A stretch of DNA of 64,000 nt from Streptomyces sp. 2131.1 (GCF_900105515.1 NZ_FNSY01000001.1:6684001-6748000); one strand, 5' to 3'. Counted from the stretch's first letter, positions 52,592 through 61,402 are shown. Made by a program: numbers and translations. The notes: generated from the sequence alone by a model not told the origin.

Positions 52592-54780
52592 CCGAACAGC
52601 GCCGCCACCTGCGCCGCCGAAGTGCCCAGCCCCGTGGGACCGTTGAGGTGCCACGGGGCGCCGGTGCCCCGTCGCAGATCCTCCTCGCGGTAGCGTCGGC
52701 AGCCCCGGTGCCAGATCAGGATGCCCGCCAGCCAGTGCTTCAGCTCCTGCACATAGCCCGCCAGCGTCTCCCGTGCCTCGGCGTCGAGCCCGAAGTCGTC
52801 GTACAGCACCGGCAGTTCGTTCTCCGCGACATGGAGGAACTGCCGCAGCCGCGACTTCATCAGGTCGTACAGGATCGCCATCCCCGTGGGGTAGTCCACC
52901 CCGAAGAAGTTCTGCACCACCAGGACGCCGTTGTGCACCTCACCCTCGTACTCGATCTCCTTCTGGTACGAGAACAGGTCGTTGAGCAGCGCCGCGTAGT
53001 CGGCCGCCGCGTTCTCCAGGGAGCGCAGCGGGCCGCTCTCGTAGATCTCCGGCGGTACCTTCCTGCCGTGCCCGATCCGGCACAGGCTCATCGTGAGATC
53101 CGAGCCGAAGGTCATGCGCCGCATCTCGACGTAGTCCACCGGGTCGGGGATCCGGTGCTGCGCCTGGTTCGCCAGCTCCCACAGCCAGCTCGCCGTCATG
53201 TCCTCGACGGACTTGCGGAACGCGCGCCGCCCCGCGTCGTCCATCGGTCCCGTCGTACGCTCCCAGAGGTCGCCGAGAGCCCGCTCCAGAGCGTTGACCG
53301 GCTCCGGGGCCGGGCTCCCGTCCAGCGGCATGAACAGCGACAGCCGCTCGTTGGCCAGCCGGGCGCCGGTCAGATCCCGGGACCGGCCGTGCACCACCGG
53401 GAACCAGTCGTCGCCGTACGTCCCCCAGGCCAGCCACCCCGAGGACAGGTCGAGCCCGTCCGGTGTCGCGTCCGGATGGATACCGGCGGCGCAGAGCGGC
53501 AGGTCGATCGCCCGCAGCCGCTCCTCGTCCCAGATGTGCGAACCCGGCACCCCCGGCTGCGGGCCCAGGATGCCCATCCGGCCGGCCCAGACCACCAGGC
53601 GCTCCCGGGCGCCCTCCAGATGTGGGCTGAGCGTCGTACCGAACGGCAGGTCGAAGTCGGGCAGCAGGGACGGGCCCACGTGCTGGAAGAGCACATGGCT
53701 GTGACTGCGCAGCCGCGCCGACTCCGACCGCCTGGTGAAGCGGATCGACGCCGCGGACATCCCGAAGCCGGGCTCCGCCTCGCCGGCCCCGCCGTCGTTC
53801 ATGTAGCGGCTGGAGCGCATGTGCCACTCGTGGCCGCCGGACTGCCAGTCCTGGAGCCCCTTCACGTACGCGCCTACCGCCGCCGTCTGCGCGGCGTCCA
53901 GTCCCTTGGCCGCGCAGAGCGGGCCCACTTCCGTCAGGGCCGTGTTCTCGAACTGCTGGAGCCTGGAGGTCAGCAGGTCGTTGACCGCCTCAGCCGCCTC
54001 CTGCGTCGAGCAGCCGAGGAAGCGTTCGAGCACCAGCACCCCGTTGCTGTTCTCACCCTCGTCCTCCACCTCGCGCTGGTACGAGAAGAGGTCGTTGCGC
54101 AGGTGGACCCCGTCCGAGAACGCGTCACTCAGCACCCGCAGCGCCCGTTCACCGGCCACCGCTTCCGGTACCTCGGCACCCGCTGCGTACTCCACCAGAC
54201 CGGCCGACCACGGGGCCCCGCCCACCTTGCGGCGCATCTCGATGTACTCGACGGGGTTCGCGATGCGGCCCTCGTTGATGTTGGCGAGCTCCCACAGCGA
54301 CTCGTTCAGGAGGTTCCGTGTCGACTCCGCGAACCGCACCCGCCACGCGTCCGACATCGCGGGCACCGTACGCGCCCACAGATCCGCGAGACCCGCCTCC
54401 ACCGGGTTCTCCGGCTCGGGCACCGGCGCATCCCGCTCCATCGGCATGAATGCCGGCAGCCGGTCCAGGTACCGCTTGCCGCCCTCCCGGTCCGGGGTCC
54501 GTTTGAAGAGCTCCAGGAAGTGGTCGTCGAAGAAGAAGACCCACACGTACCAGTCGGTGACGAGGGACAGCGCCTCGGCCGAGCAGTCGGGATGGGTGTA
54601 CGCGCACAGCAGCGCGTAGTCGTGGGCGTCGAGGTCCTTCTCCTCCCAGATACCGGACCCCTCCAGCATCCCCATGGCCCGCGCCCATGACTTCGTGTGC
54701 TGCCGGGCCTCCTCCACATGAGGGTTGAGACGCGCCGGATACGGAACATAGAAGTCCGGCAGGGTGAACGGCTGAGCCAT
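52567..54780 (-). CDS. geoA: bifunctional germacradienol/geosmin synthase
   Basis: A 737-residue two-domain terpene synthase (S. coelicolor GeoA/SCO6073 type). The N-terminal domain cyclises farnesyl diphosphate to germacradienol, using the metal motifs DDHFLE (85-90) and NDLFSYQREVE. The C-terminal domain converts germacradienol to geosmin with a DDWFP motif and NDLFSYQKEIE; the usual second-domain motif I recall is DDYYP, so aromatic positions differ. Cytoplasmic. ATG 54780. The 3' end overlaps the convergent GH95 gene by 25 bp. Upstream 348 bases are shared with the amidase. Confidence 0.95.
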   Translation of the reverse strand: MAQPFTLPDFYVPYPARLNPHVEEARQHTKSWARAMGMLEGSGIWEEKDLDAHDYALLCAYTHPDCSAEALSLVTDWYVWVFFFDDHFLELFKRTPDREGGKRYLDRLPAFMPMERDAPVPEPENPVEAGLADLWARTVPAMSDAWRVRFAESTRNLLNESLWELANINEGRIANPVEYIEMRRKVGGAPWSAGLVEYAAGAEVPEAVAGERALRVLSDAFSDGVHLRNDLFSYQREVEDEGENSNGVLVLERFLGCSTQEAAEAVNDLLTSRLQQFENTALTEVGPLCAAKGLDAAQTAAVGAYVKGLQDWQSGGHEWHMRSSRYMNDGGAGEAEPGFGMSAASIRFTRRSESARLRSHSHVLFQHVGPSLLPDFDLPFGTTLSPHLEGARERLVVWAGRMGILGPQPGVPGSHIWDEERLRAIDLPLCAAGIHPDATPDGLDLSSGWLAWGTYGDDWFPVVHGRSRDLTGARLANERLSLFMPLDGSPAPEPVNALERALGDLWERTTGPMDDAGRRAFRKSVEDMTASWLWELANQAQHRIPDPVDYVEMRRMTFGSDLTMSLCRIGHGRKVPPEIYESGPLRSLENAAADYAALLNDLFSYQKEIEYEGEVHNGVLVVQNFFGVDYPTGMAILYDLMKSRLRQFLHVAENELPVLYDDFGLDAEARETLAGYVQELKHWLAGILIWHRGCRRYREEDLRRGTGAPWHLNGPTGLGTSAAQVAALFGQSSGVNV

Positions 54781-55128
54781 GTGTGTCCGGCCTTTCCGAG
54801 AGACACCGCGCGAATGCCACGCGTATCGGTCCTGTCGGCGCGAGCACTACCCTTGGTCCGTTCGGGGCACGCACCCCCGCGATTAGTCACACCGCAGAGC
54901 GCCCGTTCGAGGGACACCCGTACCGGTCCACGCGCGTAAAACCCTGGTAACGCGTCACCGCCAGAGCCTCGCCCCTCCCCGCCCTTCGCAGGTCACGGCT
55001 CCTGTCAGTGGTCTGGTCCAGTGGCTCAACGCGCTGCCCTTCCAGCACTCTTGACGGCCGTTCACCTCAGGTCACAGAGTGTGCGCGCACGTCCGCAACG
55101 GCTCCACCCGGCTCTATGAAGGGTTGTC
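54781..55128. other. 348-base intergenic region between geoA and the amidase gene
   Basis: No open frame with coding character is visible. It holds both divergent promoters. On the amidase side is the DasR-like dyad at 55007-55022 and a CTTGACGG-type -35 near 55050; on the geoA side AT-richer patches around 54893 (GATTAGTCAC) and 54938 (CGTAAAACCC) may be promoter elements. Confidence 0.6.
55007..55022 (+). promoter_or_regulatory. DasR-responsive element (dre)-like operator
   Basis: AGTGGTCTGGTCCAGT matches the 16-bp dre consensus A(C/G)TGGTCTAGACCA(G/C)T at 14 of 16 positions, failing only in the centre. It lies about 107 bases before the amidase ATG. DasR is the GlcNAc-6-phosphate-responsive GntR repressor of chitin/aminosugar use in Streptomyces. 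Confidence 0.62.
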
Positions 55129-56460
55129 ATGACGTCCAAGCAGAGGACCAGGCTCGCACTCGCCTTCACCACCGCCGGAGCACTGAGCCTCGCGCTGCTC
55201 AGCCCGGCCGCCGAGGCCGGCGCCGACGGAGTCCGGCCCGAGTGCCCGCGCGGTCTCGCCTGCGACTGGGTCCCGGCGGCCTACCAGCAGACCGGCGACC
55301 CGGCCGACAAGGAGACTTACGGCAACTACGACACCGCCGACCGGCCGCACACCAACAAGATCAAGTTCATCGTGCTGCACGACACCGAGGAGGACTTCGA
55401 CACCACGCTGAAGATCTTCCAGAACCCGCTGAAGCAGACCTCGGCCCACTACGTCGTACGCTCCGCCGACGGGCACGTCACCCAGATGGTCAAGAACAAG
55501 GACGTCGCCTGGCAGGCCGGGAACTGGTACGTCAACAGCCACTCCATCGGCATCGAGCAGGAAGGCTTCGCCGCCGACGGCTCCCACTGGTACACCCCCG
55601 AGATGTACCGCTCGACCGCCGCCCTCGTGCGCTACCTCGCCGCCGAGTACGACATCCCGCTCGACCGCCAGCACATCATCGGCCACGACGGCGTCCCGCC
55701 CACCAGCGCCGCCGGCACCAAGAACATGCACTGGGACCCGGGCACGTACTGGGACTGGAACTACTTCATGACGCTGCTGGGCAGGCCCACCGTACCGACC
55801 GCCCTCCCGGGCAGCCGACTGGTCACGGTCAGCCCCAGGTTCAAGGACAACAAGCAGGCGTTCCGCGACTGCGAGAAGAACGTCGACCTGCCCGTCCAGG
55901 GCTCCAGCGCCGTCCCGCTGCACACCGCGCCCTCCGACGACGCGCCCCTCTTCTCGGACCCCGGCATCCACACGGACGGCTCGCCCGGCACCAACTGCGC
56001 CGCCGACTGGGGCAGCAAGATCAGCGCCACCCAGCAGGCCGTCGTGGCCGGCCGCGCCCCCGGCTGGACGGCGATCTGGTGGTACGGCGAGAAGGCGTGG
56101 TTCCGCACCCCCGCCCACACCCGCACCACCGTGCCCACCTCCGGCTACGTCGTCCGCCCGAAGGCGGGCAAGGCGGAGGTGCCGGTCTACGGAGTGGCGT
56201 ACCCGGAGAAGTCCGAGTACCCGGCGGACTTCGCGGACCAGCGGGTCGGCACACCGCTCCAGTACACGATCAAGGCCGGCCAGTCCTACCCCGGCGGCGG
56301 CGAGGCGCCCACCGGCTTCTTCTACGCGCCGACGATCGACGCCTCCTACCCCTTGGACCACGCGTACTTCAAGGGCAAGGAGAAGTACGTGACCGTCCAG
56401 ATCGGCCACCGCGTCGCCTTCGTCAAGGCATCCGACGTGGACATCGTGCGCGCCCGCTGA
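55129..56460 (+). CDS. secreted N-acetylmuramoyl-L-alanine amidase (Amidase_2/PGRP type)
   Basis: A 443-residue exported peptidoglycan hydrolase that cuts the amide between N-acetylmuramic acid and L-alanine. The signal peptide is about residues 1-30 (ending SPAAEA). The zinc amidase_2 domain (about 75-215) shows His84 (IVLHDTE), His186 (IIGHDGVP) and Asp203 (HWDPGTYWDW) as expected ligands; SAHYVVRSADGHVTQMV and NSHSIGIEQEG are typical. The C-terminal ~230 residues hold two beta-rich SH3-like units that may bind the wall. It might act in growth, sporulation or lysis of rivals. The dre-like site upstream suggests control by GlcNAc. A strong terminator follows. Confidence 0.88.
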   Translation: MTSKQRTRLALAFTTAGALSLALLSPAAEAGADGVRPECPRGLACDWVPAAYQQTGDPADKETYGNYDTADRPHTNKIKFIVLHDTEEDFDTTLKIFQNPLKQTSAHYVVRSADGHVTQMVKNKDVAWQAGNWYVNSHSIGIEQEGFAADGSHWYTPEMYRSTAALVRYLAAEYDIPLDRQHIIGHDGVPPTSAAGTKNMHWDPGTYWDWNYFMTLLGRPTVPTALPGSRLVTVSPRFKDNKQAFRDCEKNVDLPVQGSSAVPLHTAPSDDAPLFSDPGIHTDGSPGTNCAADWGSKISATQQAVVAGRAPGWTAIWWYGEKAWFRTPAHTRTTVPTSGYVVRPKAGKAEVPVYGVAYPEKSEYPADFADQRVGTPLQYTIKAGQSYPGGGEAPTGFFYAPTIDASYPLDHAYFKGKEKYVTVQIGHRVAFVKASDVDIVRAR

Positions 56461-56484
56461 CCCGGGGAGCGGGTACGCACAACA

Positions 56485-56528
56485 GCGCGCCGCGGGACCG
56501 GTGTGTCGGCACCGGTCCCGCGGCGCGC
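56485..56528. terminator. perfect 19-bp stem bidirectional terminator
   Basis: Arms 56485-56503 and 56510-56528 are exact reverse complements (19 bp) around TGTCGG. It lies 24 bases after the amidase stop and 16 bases from the convergent kinase-fold gene's stop. Confidence 0.88.
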
Positions 56529-56544
56529 CCCGTGGAGCAGCCGG

Positions 56545-57681
56545 TCAGCGTGTGCCGACCGCGGCCCGCACGGCGTTCCGGGCCATCGCGCAGTCGTCGT
56601 GCAGCCGGCGCAGTAGCAGCCGCTGCTCCTCGCCGGGGGCGAGCGCGCCCGGGCGGTCCTGTCCGGCCCTGGTGGGACCGGCGTCCCGCATGGCCCGCTG
56701 CACGGCCGTCTCGTACCTGCGGATCTCCCGCGTGAGGACGAGCATCAGGTTGACCAGGAACGCGTCCCGCGCGGCCGGTCCGGCGACCTGCGCCAGCTTG
56801 CTGATCTCGCGCCGCGCCACCGGGGCGTCACCCAGCACGGTCCACAGCGTCGCCAGGTCGTATCCCGGCAGGTACCAGCCCGCGTGCTCCCAGTCCACAA
56901 GCACCGGGCCGGTGGGCGACAGCAAGATGTTGGACAGCAGCGCGTCCCCGTGGCAGAACTGGCCCATGCTCTGCCGCCCGCCCGCGTGGGCCACACCGTG
57001 CAGCAGCTTCTGCAGGTCGCCCAGGTCCCGGTCGGTGAAGAGACCCAGCTCGTGGTAACGGGAGATCCGCGCCGCGTAGTCCAGCGGCGCCTCGAACAGG
57101 CCGGCCGGCGGACGCCAGGCGTTCACCCGGGCGACCGCCCCGAGCACGGCACGCAGGTCCGCGCGGGGCGGGGCCTCGGACGGATGCCTCGTCAGGGCGG
57201 CGACGCGGCCGGGCATCCGCTCGATGACCAGCGTGCAGTTCTCCGGATCGGCGGCGATGAGCCGGGGCACCCGGACCGGCGGGCGGTGCCGGACGAACGC
57301 CCGGTATGCCGCTATTTCGTGCCGGAACCGCTCCGACCACGCGGGGGAGTGGTCCAGTAAACACTTCGCGACCGCCGTCGCACGCCCCGTGGAACCGACG
57401 AGCAGCACGGAGCGTCCGCTGCGACGCAGTACCTGCACCGGATTGAACTCCGGGCAGATGCGGTGCACGGACGCGATCACCATCCTCAGCTGGGCACCCT
57501 GCGGGCCTGACAGGTCCAGCCGCCCGCCGAGGGAGGGGGCGCCGGGCCCTGCCGGCCGCCGGGGCCGGCCCATGCCGGGAGCCGGGACGGTGGCGCGCGG
57601 GTCGAGGTACGGTCCGCCGCCCGCCTGGAGCGGACGCAGCGGCCGGGGCGGGGCGGACACGGAGGACGATGCTGTGTACAT
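56545..57681 (-). CDS. aminoglycoside-phosphotransferase-fold (APH) kinase family protein
   Basis: A 378-residue small-molecule kinase-fold protein. A ~60-residue Pro/Arg-rich start precedes the domain (about 65-350): SVLLVGSTGRATAVAKCLLD (N-lobe), AVLGAVARVNAW, the catalytic loop QFCHGDALLSNILLSPTGPV (with HGD and the following Asn) and LVDWEHAGWYLPGYDLATLW (DxD-like WEHAG). The substrate is unknown: choline, homoserine, sugar or antibiotic kinases share this fold, and resistance should not be assumed. ATG 57681 is chosen; longer in-frame options reach 57825. It diverges from nsdA over a 231-base region containing a 10-bp tandem repeat. Confidence 0.8.
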   Translation of the reverse strand: MYTASSSVSAPPRPLRPLQAGGGPYLDPRATVPAPGMGRPRRPAGPGAPSLGGRLDLSGPQGAQLRMVIASVHRICPEFNPVQVLRRSGRSVLLVGSTGRATAVAKCLLDHSPAWSERFRHEIAAYRAFVRHRPPVRVPRLIAADPENCTLVIERMPGRVAALTRHPSEAPPRADLRAVLGAVARVNAWRPPAGLFEAPLDYAARISRYHELGLFTDRDLGDLQKLLHGVAHAGGRQSMGQFCHGDALLSNILLSPTGPVLVDWEHAGWYLPGYDLATLWTVLGDAPVARREISKLAQVAGPAARDAFLVNLMLVLTREIRRYETAVQRAMRDAGPTRAGQDRPGALAPGEEQRLLLRRLHDDCAMARNAVRAAVGTR

Positions 57682-57830
57682 GGGCGAACCAGATCCCTTC
57701 GTGCGCCGACAAGTTGCGTGCGCCACCCCGGCCGGCGGCCCTTCGGCACCCTGGGGAGTACCTAGGGCTGCCGGGCGGGGTTGCGCTTTCCTACCTGACA
57801 ACAGCGCGAGGGTGTCTCTCGACATAGCGC

Positions 57831-57850
57831 ACCCTGGCGAACCCTGGCGA
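57831..57850. repeat. tandem 10-bp direct repeat before nsdA
   Basis: ACCCTGGCGA occurs twice in immediate tandem (57831-57840, 57841-57850), 62 bases upstream of the nsdA start, in the shared upstream region. One repeat unit is about one helical turn, which is how two DNA-bound protomers could align on one face. Confidence 0.6.
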
Positions 57851-57912
57851 ATAGTCGCAAGGCATCTGACACGGGGTTACTGTCAACACAGCCGAGAACC
57901 TGGGGGCTTGAC

Positions 57913-59409
57913 GTGACCGGAGAACCCAACACCCGCCTGTCGGACCTGTTCGGCCTTGCCGGCTGGTCCAAGGGCGAACTCGCGAGAATGGTGAACCGGA
58001 AGGCGGCGGCCATGGGCCACCCCCAACTGGCCACCGACACCTCGCGCGTGAGGCGCTGGATCGACATGGGGGAGTCCCCCCGCGATCCCGTGCCGAAGGT
58101 GCTGGCTGCTCTGTTCACCGAGCGGCTCGGCCGTGTCGTGACCATCGAGGACCTCGGGTTCGGCCGACGCGGGCGTGTGGGGAAGCGGCGAGAGGCCGGG
58201 ACGCAGGACAATCCCGACCAACTCCCGTGGGCGCCCGAGCGGACGGCAGCGGTCCTCACCGAATTCACGGGAATGGACCTCATGCTCAACCGACGCGGCT
58301 TGGTGAGCGCGGGCGCCGCGCTCGCCGCCGGCTCCACCATCGCCGGCCCCATGCACGACTGGCTGCACACCGACCCCGTACTGGCGGCCGACGCCCCGCG
58401 CGCCGACAGCCCGGTACACGCGGACCCCGCCGGCTTCGACCGGTACGAGGCCGCGCCCATCGGCTCCGAGGAGATCGAGGCGCTGGAACGCTCCGTGGAG
58501 GTGTTCCGTGCCTGGGACGCCTCCCGCGGCGGCGGCCTCCAGCGCAAGGCCGTGGTGGGCCAGCTCAACGAGGTGGGCGGCATGCTCTCGTACCACCACC
58601 CCGCCCACCTCCAGAAACGACTGTGGGGCGTCGCCGCCAACCTCGCCGTCCTGGCGGGGTGGATGTCGCACGACGTCGGCCTCGAACCCACGGCGCAGAA
58701 GTACTTCGTCATCGCCGCGCACGCGGCCCGCGAGGGCGGCGACCGCCCGCGTGCCGGCGAGGCCCTGTCCCGCGCGGCCCGCCAGATGGTCCACCTGGGC
58801 CGCCCCGACGACGCCCTGGACCTGATGAAGCTCGCCAAGTCCGGCTCGGGCGACAGCGTCCTGCCGCGCACCCAGGCGATGCTCTGCACCATCGAGGCGT
58901 GGGCCCAGGCGTCCATGGGCCGGGGACAGGCCATGCGGCGCACCCTCGGACGGGCCGAGGAACTCTTCGTCTCGGACAAGAGCGACGTGCCGCCGCCCAG
59001 CTGGATGCAGATGTTCGACGAGGCCGACATGCACGGCATGCAGGCCCTGGCCTTCCGGACGCTCGCCGAGCACGACCCCTCCGCGGCCGTCATCGCCCAG
59101 CGGCACGCGAAGCAGGCCCTGGAACTGCGAGTCAACGGGCGCCAGCGGTCCAAGATCTTCGACTACATCTCTCTCGCCTCGGCCTGCTTCATCGCCGACG
59201 ACCCGGAACAGGCCGACCGCTACGCACGGCTCGCCCTGGTCACGATGGGGGAGACCTCCTCCCACCGGACCTGGGACCGGCTGCGCGAGATGTACCGCCT
59301 GACCGGGCAGTTCGCGGGCTACGCGAAGATCGAGGACCTGCGCCAGGAGATCCAGCTCTCACTGCCGCCGAGCCAGCGCGTCAGGAAGCCGAGGAGCGCG
59401 GAGATCTGA
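57913..59409 (+). CDS. nsdA: NsdA-type pleiotropic regulator (TPR-containing)
   Basis: A 498-residue cytoplasmic regulator of the Streptomyces NsdA family (negative regulator of differentiation and antibiotic production). The N-terminal part TRLSDLFGLAGWSKGELARM, then RVRRWIDMGESPRDPVPKVL, looks like a helix-turn-helix/XRE-type module (about 8-68). The rest (about 175-480) is helical with TPR-like units (LWGVAANLAVLAGWMSHDVG, HAAREGGDRPRAGEALSRAA). S. coelicolor nsdA mutants overproduce actinorhodin and CDA and sporulate early. GTG 57913 lies after a GGGGGC run. This supports a developmental role in line with the geosmin and pigment genes nearby. Confidence 0.83.
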   Translation: MTGEPNTRLSDLFGLAGWSKGELARMVNRKAAAMGHPQLATDTSRVRRWIDMGESPRDPVPKVLAALFTERLGRVVTIEDLGFGRRGRVGKRREAGTQDNPDQLPWAPERTAAVLTEFTGMDLMLNRRGLVSAGAALAAGSTIAGPMHDWLHTDPVLAADAPRADSPVHADPAGFDRYEAAPIGSEEIEALERSVEVFRAWDASRGGGLQRKAVVGQLNEVGGMLSYHHPAHLQKRLWGVAANLAVLAGWMSHDVGLEPTAQKYFVIAAHAAREGGDRPRAGEALSRAARQMVHLGRPDDALDLMKLAKSGSGDSVLPRTQAMLCTIEAWAQASMGRGQAMRRTLGRAEELFVSDKSDVPPPSWMQMFDEADMHGMQALAFRTLAEHDPSAAVIAQRHAKQALELRVNGRQRSKIFDYISLASACFIADDPEQADRYARLALVTMGETSSHRTWDRLREMYRLTGQFAGYAKIEDLRQEIQLSLPPSQRVRKPRSAEI

Positions 59410-59441
59410 GGAGCACCGGGACGCGACAGGACCCGGGCTCC
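59410..59441. terminator. GC-rich hairpin between convergent genes
   Basis: GGAGCACCGGG (59410-59420) pairs, with one bulged base, with CCCGGGCTCC (59432-59441). It begins at the base after the nsdA stop and lies 49 bases from the stop of the convergent phosphatase gene. Confidence 0.65.
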
Positions 59442-59490
59442 GCCGAGCAGTCGAATCTGCGCCCCGACGTGGGCCGCCGTCGCTGCTGCC

Positions 59491-60927
59491 CTACGCCCCG
59501 ACGCGGGCGATCAGCACACACGCGTCGTCCAGCCGTTCGGCCGCCCCGAACTCCTCGACGACGGCCCGTACGCACTCCTGTGCCGAACGGGCCTCGGCGA
59601 AGCGGGGGGCCAGACCGAGCAGCGCCTCCGTGCCCGGGCGCGCACCACCGCGCCCGGAGGTGTCGTCCCTGGCCAGTCCGTCGGTGTGCAGCACCAGCAC
59701 GTCGCCGGGCAGCAGGCGTGCCTCGTCCTGCTCGTATGCGACCCCGGAGGCCGCGCCGAGCAGCACTCCGTCAGGCAGGGGCAGCGGGCGTCCGGACCCG
59801 GCACGGAAGAGCAGCGGTGCGGGGTGTCCGGCCTGCGCCCAGTCCAGGGTGCGCGTCGCCGGGTCGAACCGGCAGCACACGGCGCTGCCCAGGGCGGGCT
59901 GAACGGAGGTCTCCAGCAACTGGTTGAGATGGCCGAGCAGGGCACCGGGCTCGGTGCCGGCCACCGCCATGCCGCGCACGGCGCCCATGACCACCGCCAT
60001 GGCGGAGGTGGCCTGGATACCGTGGCCGGTCAGGTCGCCGACGGTGAGCAGAGTCCTGCCGTCCGGCAGCTCCATGGCGTCGTACCAGCCGCCGCCGACC
60101 AGGGCGCTCGTCTCGGAAGGGAGGTAGTGGGCGGCGATGTCCAGGGTGCCCGGGCCCTGGTCCGGGAGCCGCAGCGAGCTCTGCCACGGGGGGAGCACGG
60201 CTTCCTTGAGCTCCACCGCGACCCGGTGTTCGGCACGGGCGATGTGCTGCTCGCGGCGCAGGGACTCATGGGTGCGGTGCACTACCTGCTGGCTGCGCCG
60301 AAGCGCGCTGACATCGCGCAGGACGGCCCACATGGAGGCTGTGCGGCCGTCCGTGTCGAGCACGGGTTCGCCCATCATGTGCAGGGTCCGGACGCGCCCG
60401 TCGGTGTGCCGGATGCGGAACTCGCCGTCTATCGGCTTGCCGTCCACCAGGCAGTCCGTGACGAGCGCGGTGAGTAAGGGCTGGTCCTCGGGGAGCAGGG
60501 TGGAGGGCAGGTCGTCGAGCGACAGCCCGCCCGCCTCCGGCGCCCGGCCGAAGATGCGGAACAGCTCGTCGGACCAGCTGACCTCGTCGGTCAGCAGGTT
60601 CCACTCGGCGCTGCCCACCCGGCCGATGAGGGAGCCCTGCGGTTCGTCGGCGGCGGCTTCTTCACGCGTGTGCCGCTCGGGTTCCTCGGGCAGGCCCTCC
60701 CGGAGCTGTCCGAGGTGGGTGCCGAGATCGTCGAGGTGGTGCACCGCCAGCTCGCAGAGCGCGCGGTGCCAGCGCGCCCGCGGATCGTCTTCGTCGACGC
60801 GCACGGTGTCGCGCCGCACCGCGTCCACGTCACCGCGCAGCCGGCGCGTCCGGTCGATCAACGCGTCGACGGCATCGCGCTCCGGCGGCTGTGGGGCGGA
60901 GCGGTCCGCAGAGAGGGGGGACGGCAT
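59491..60927 (-). CDS. PAS-PP2C (SpoIIE-type) protein phosphatase
   Basis: A 478-residue Mn-dependent serine phosphatase of the RsbU/SpoIIE class that typically dephosphorylates STAS anti-anti-sigma factors. An N-terminal helical part (1 to about 105) is followed by a PAS domain (about 108-235: WNLLTDEVSWSDELFRIFGR, then FRIRHTDGRVRTLHMMGEPV) and a PP2C/SpoIIE domain (about 265-478) with ALVGGGWYDAMELPDGRTLL, VGDLTGHGIQATS (the DxTGHG metal motif), VLVLHTDGLARD and DDACVLIAR. Start ATG 60927 follows GGAG by about 7 bases; longer in-frame frames exist upstream. It is a sensor phosphatase for an unknown signal. No STAS partner is adjacent. Confidence 0.87.
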   Translation of the reverse strand: MPSPLSADRSAPQPPERDAVDALIDRTRRLRGDVDAVRRDTVRVDEDDPRARWHRALCELAVHHLDDLGTHLGQLREGLPEEPERHTREEAAADEPQGSLIGRVGSAEWNLLTDEVSWSDELFRIFGRAPEAGGLSLDDLPSTLLPEDQPLLTALVTDCLVDGKPIDGEFRIRHTDGRVRTLHMMGEPVLDTDGRTASMWAVLRDVSALRRSQQVVHRTHESLRREQHIARAEHRVAVELKEAVLPPWQSSLRLPDQGPGTLDIAAHYLPSETSALVGGGWYDAMELPDGRTLLTVGDLTGHGIQATSAMAVVMGAVRGMAVAGTEPGALLGHLNQLLETSVQPALGSAVCCRFDPATRTLDWAQAGHPAPLLFRAGSGRPLPLPDGVLLGAASGVAYEQDEARLLPGDVLVLHTDGLARDDTSGRGGARPGTEALLGLAPRFAEARSAQECVRAVVEEFGAAERLDDACVLIARVGA

Positions 60928-61237
60928 GTCGTACTCCGATACAGGGCGGCACAACCAGTGACGAAGGGTGGACCGCATACGACTTTCGCACAGCCGGAAG
61001 GGGCCCGTAAGGGGTTTGGCAACACTCGATGCGTTCTTGCATCCGGCATATGCCAGCGGCTGACTGTAGCCCATTTTCTTCGAACAGCCTTGCTGCTCAA
61101 GGCGGTTGGTGCAAGTCGGGACGGGTTGCCGCGTGCGGGAATGGGGCCGGGGGGTGCCGTGTTGTACGGGCAGAACGAAAACGAATCCCGTTCCCACCAG
61201 GGTGCGGGGCTCGTGACCGACGATCCCGGAGGTGCTC
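60928..61237. other. 310-base intergenic region between the phosphatase and rpmG
   Basis: Several short open frames exist but none has ribosome sites or coding bias. It holds both divergent promoters and, near the rpmG side, the Zur-like dyad at 61173-61193. Confidence 0.55.
61173..61193 (+). promoter_or_regulatory. Zur-like zinc-responsive operator candidate
   Basis: GAACG (61173-61177) and CGTTC (61189-61193) flank GAAAACG-AAT-CCCGTTC (61177-61193), a dyad close to the GAAAA..TTTTC core of actinobacterial Zur boxes but with a GC-richer right arm. It lies 45-65 bases before the rpmG start. The two downstream genes are the kind Zur controls, which is the main support. Confidence 0.45.
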
Positions 61238-61402
61238 ATGGCCCGCAGTGAGATCCGTCCCGTAGTCACGCTCCGCTCGACCGCGGGGACGGGGCAGAGC
61301 TATGTGACGCGCAAGAGCCGTCGCAACAACCCCGACCGCCTCGTCCTGCGCAAGTACGACCCCTCCGCCGGCCGGCACGTCCTGTTCCGCGAGGAACGCT
61401 GA
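61238..61402 (+). CDS. rpmG: 50S ribosomal protein L33, zinc-free paralogue
   Basis: A 54-residue L33 that begins MARSEIRPVVTLRSTAG and ends VLFREER, with YVTRKSRRNNPDRLVLRKYD in the middle. It has no cysteine, whereas zinc-binding L33 has two CxxC pairs, so it is the zinc-independent (C-minus) version. Such paralogues replace zinc-containing ones when Zur is derepressed in zinc starvation. The ATG at 61238 follows GGAGG (61228-61232). It is followed after 77 bases by L31 type B, the usual company of these genes. Confidence 0.93.
   Translation: MARSEIRPVVTLRSTAGTGQSYVTRKSRRNNPDRLVLRKYDPSAGRHVLFREER

Noticed and set aside
50485..54690. A 1401-codon open frame on the plus strand across GH95 and geosmin synthase
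   Set aside because: It is a frame shadow of the GH95 gene and antisense of geoA. The translation is arginine/proline-rich without any motif, while the real frames show complete enzyme families.
56545..57681. Aminoglycoside resistance gene
   Set aside because: Only the APH fold and HGD loop are visible; the long Pro-rich N-terminus and context do not support a resistance role.
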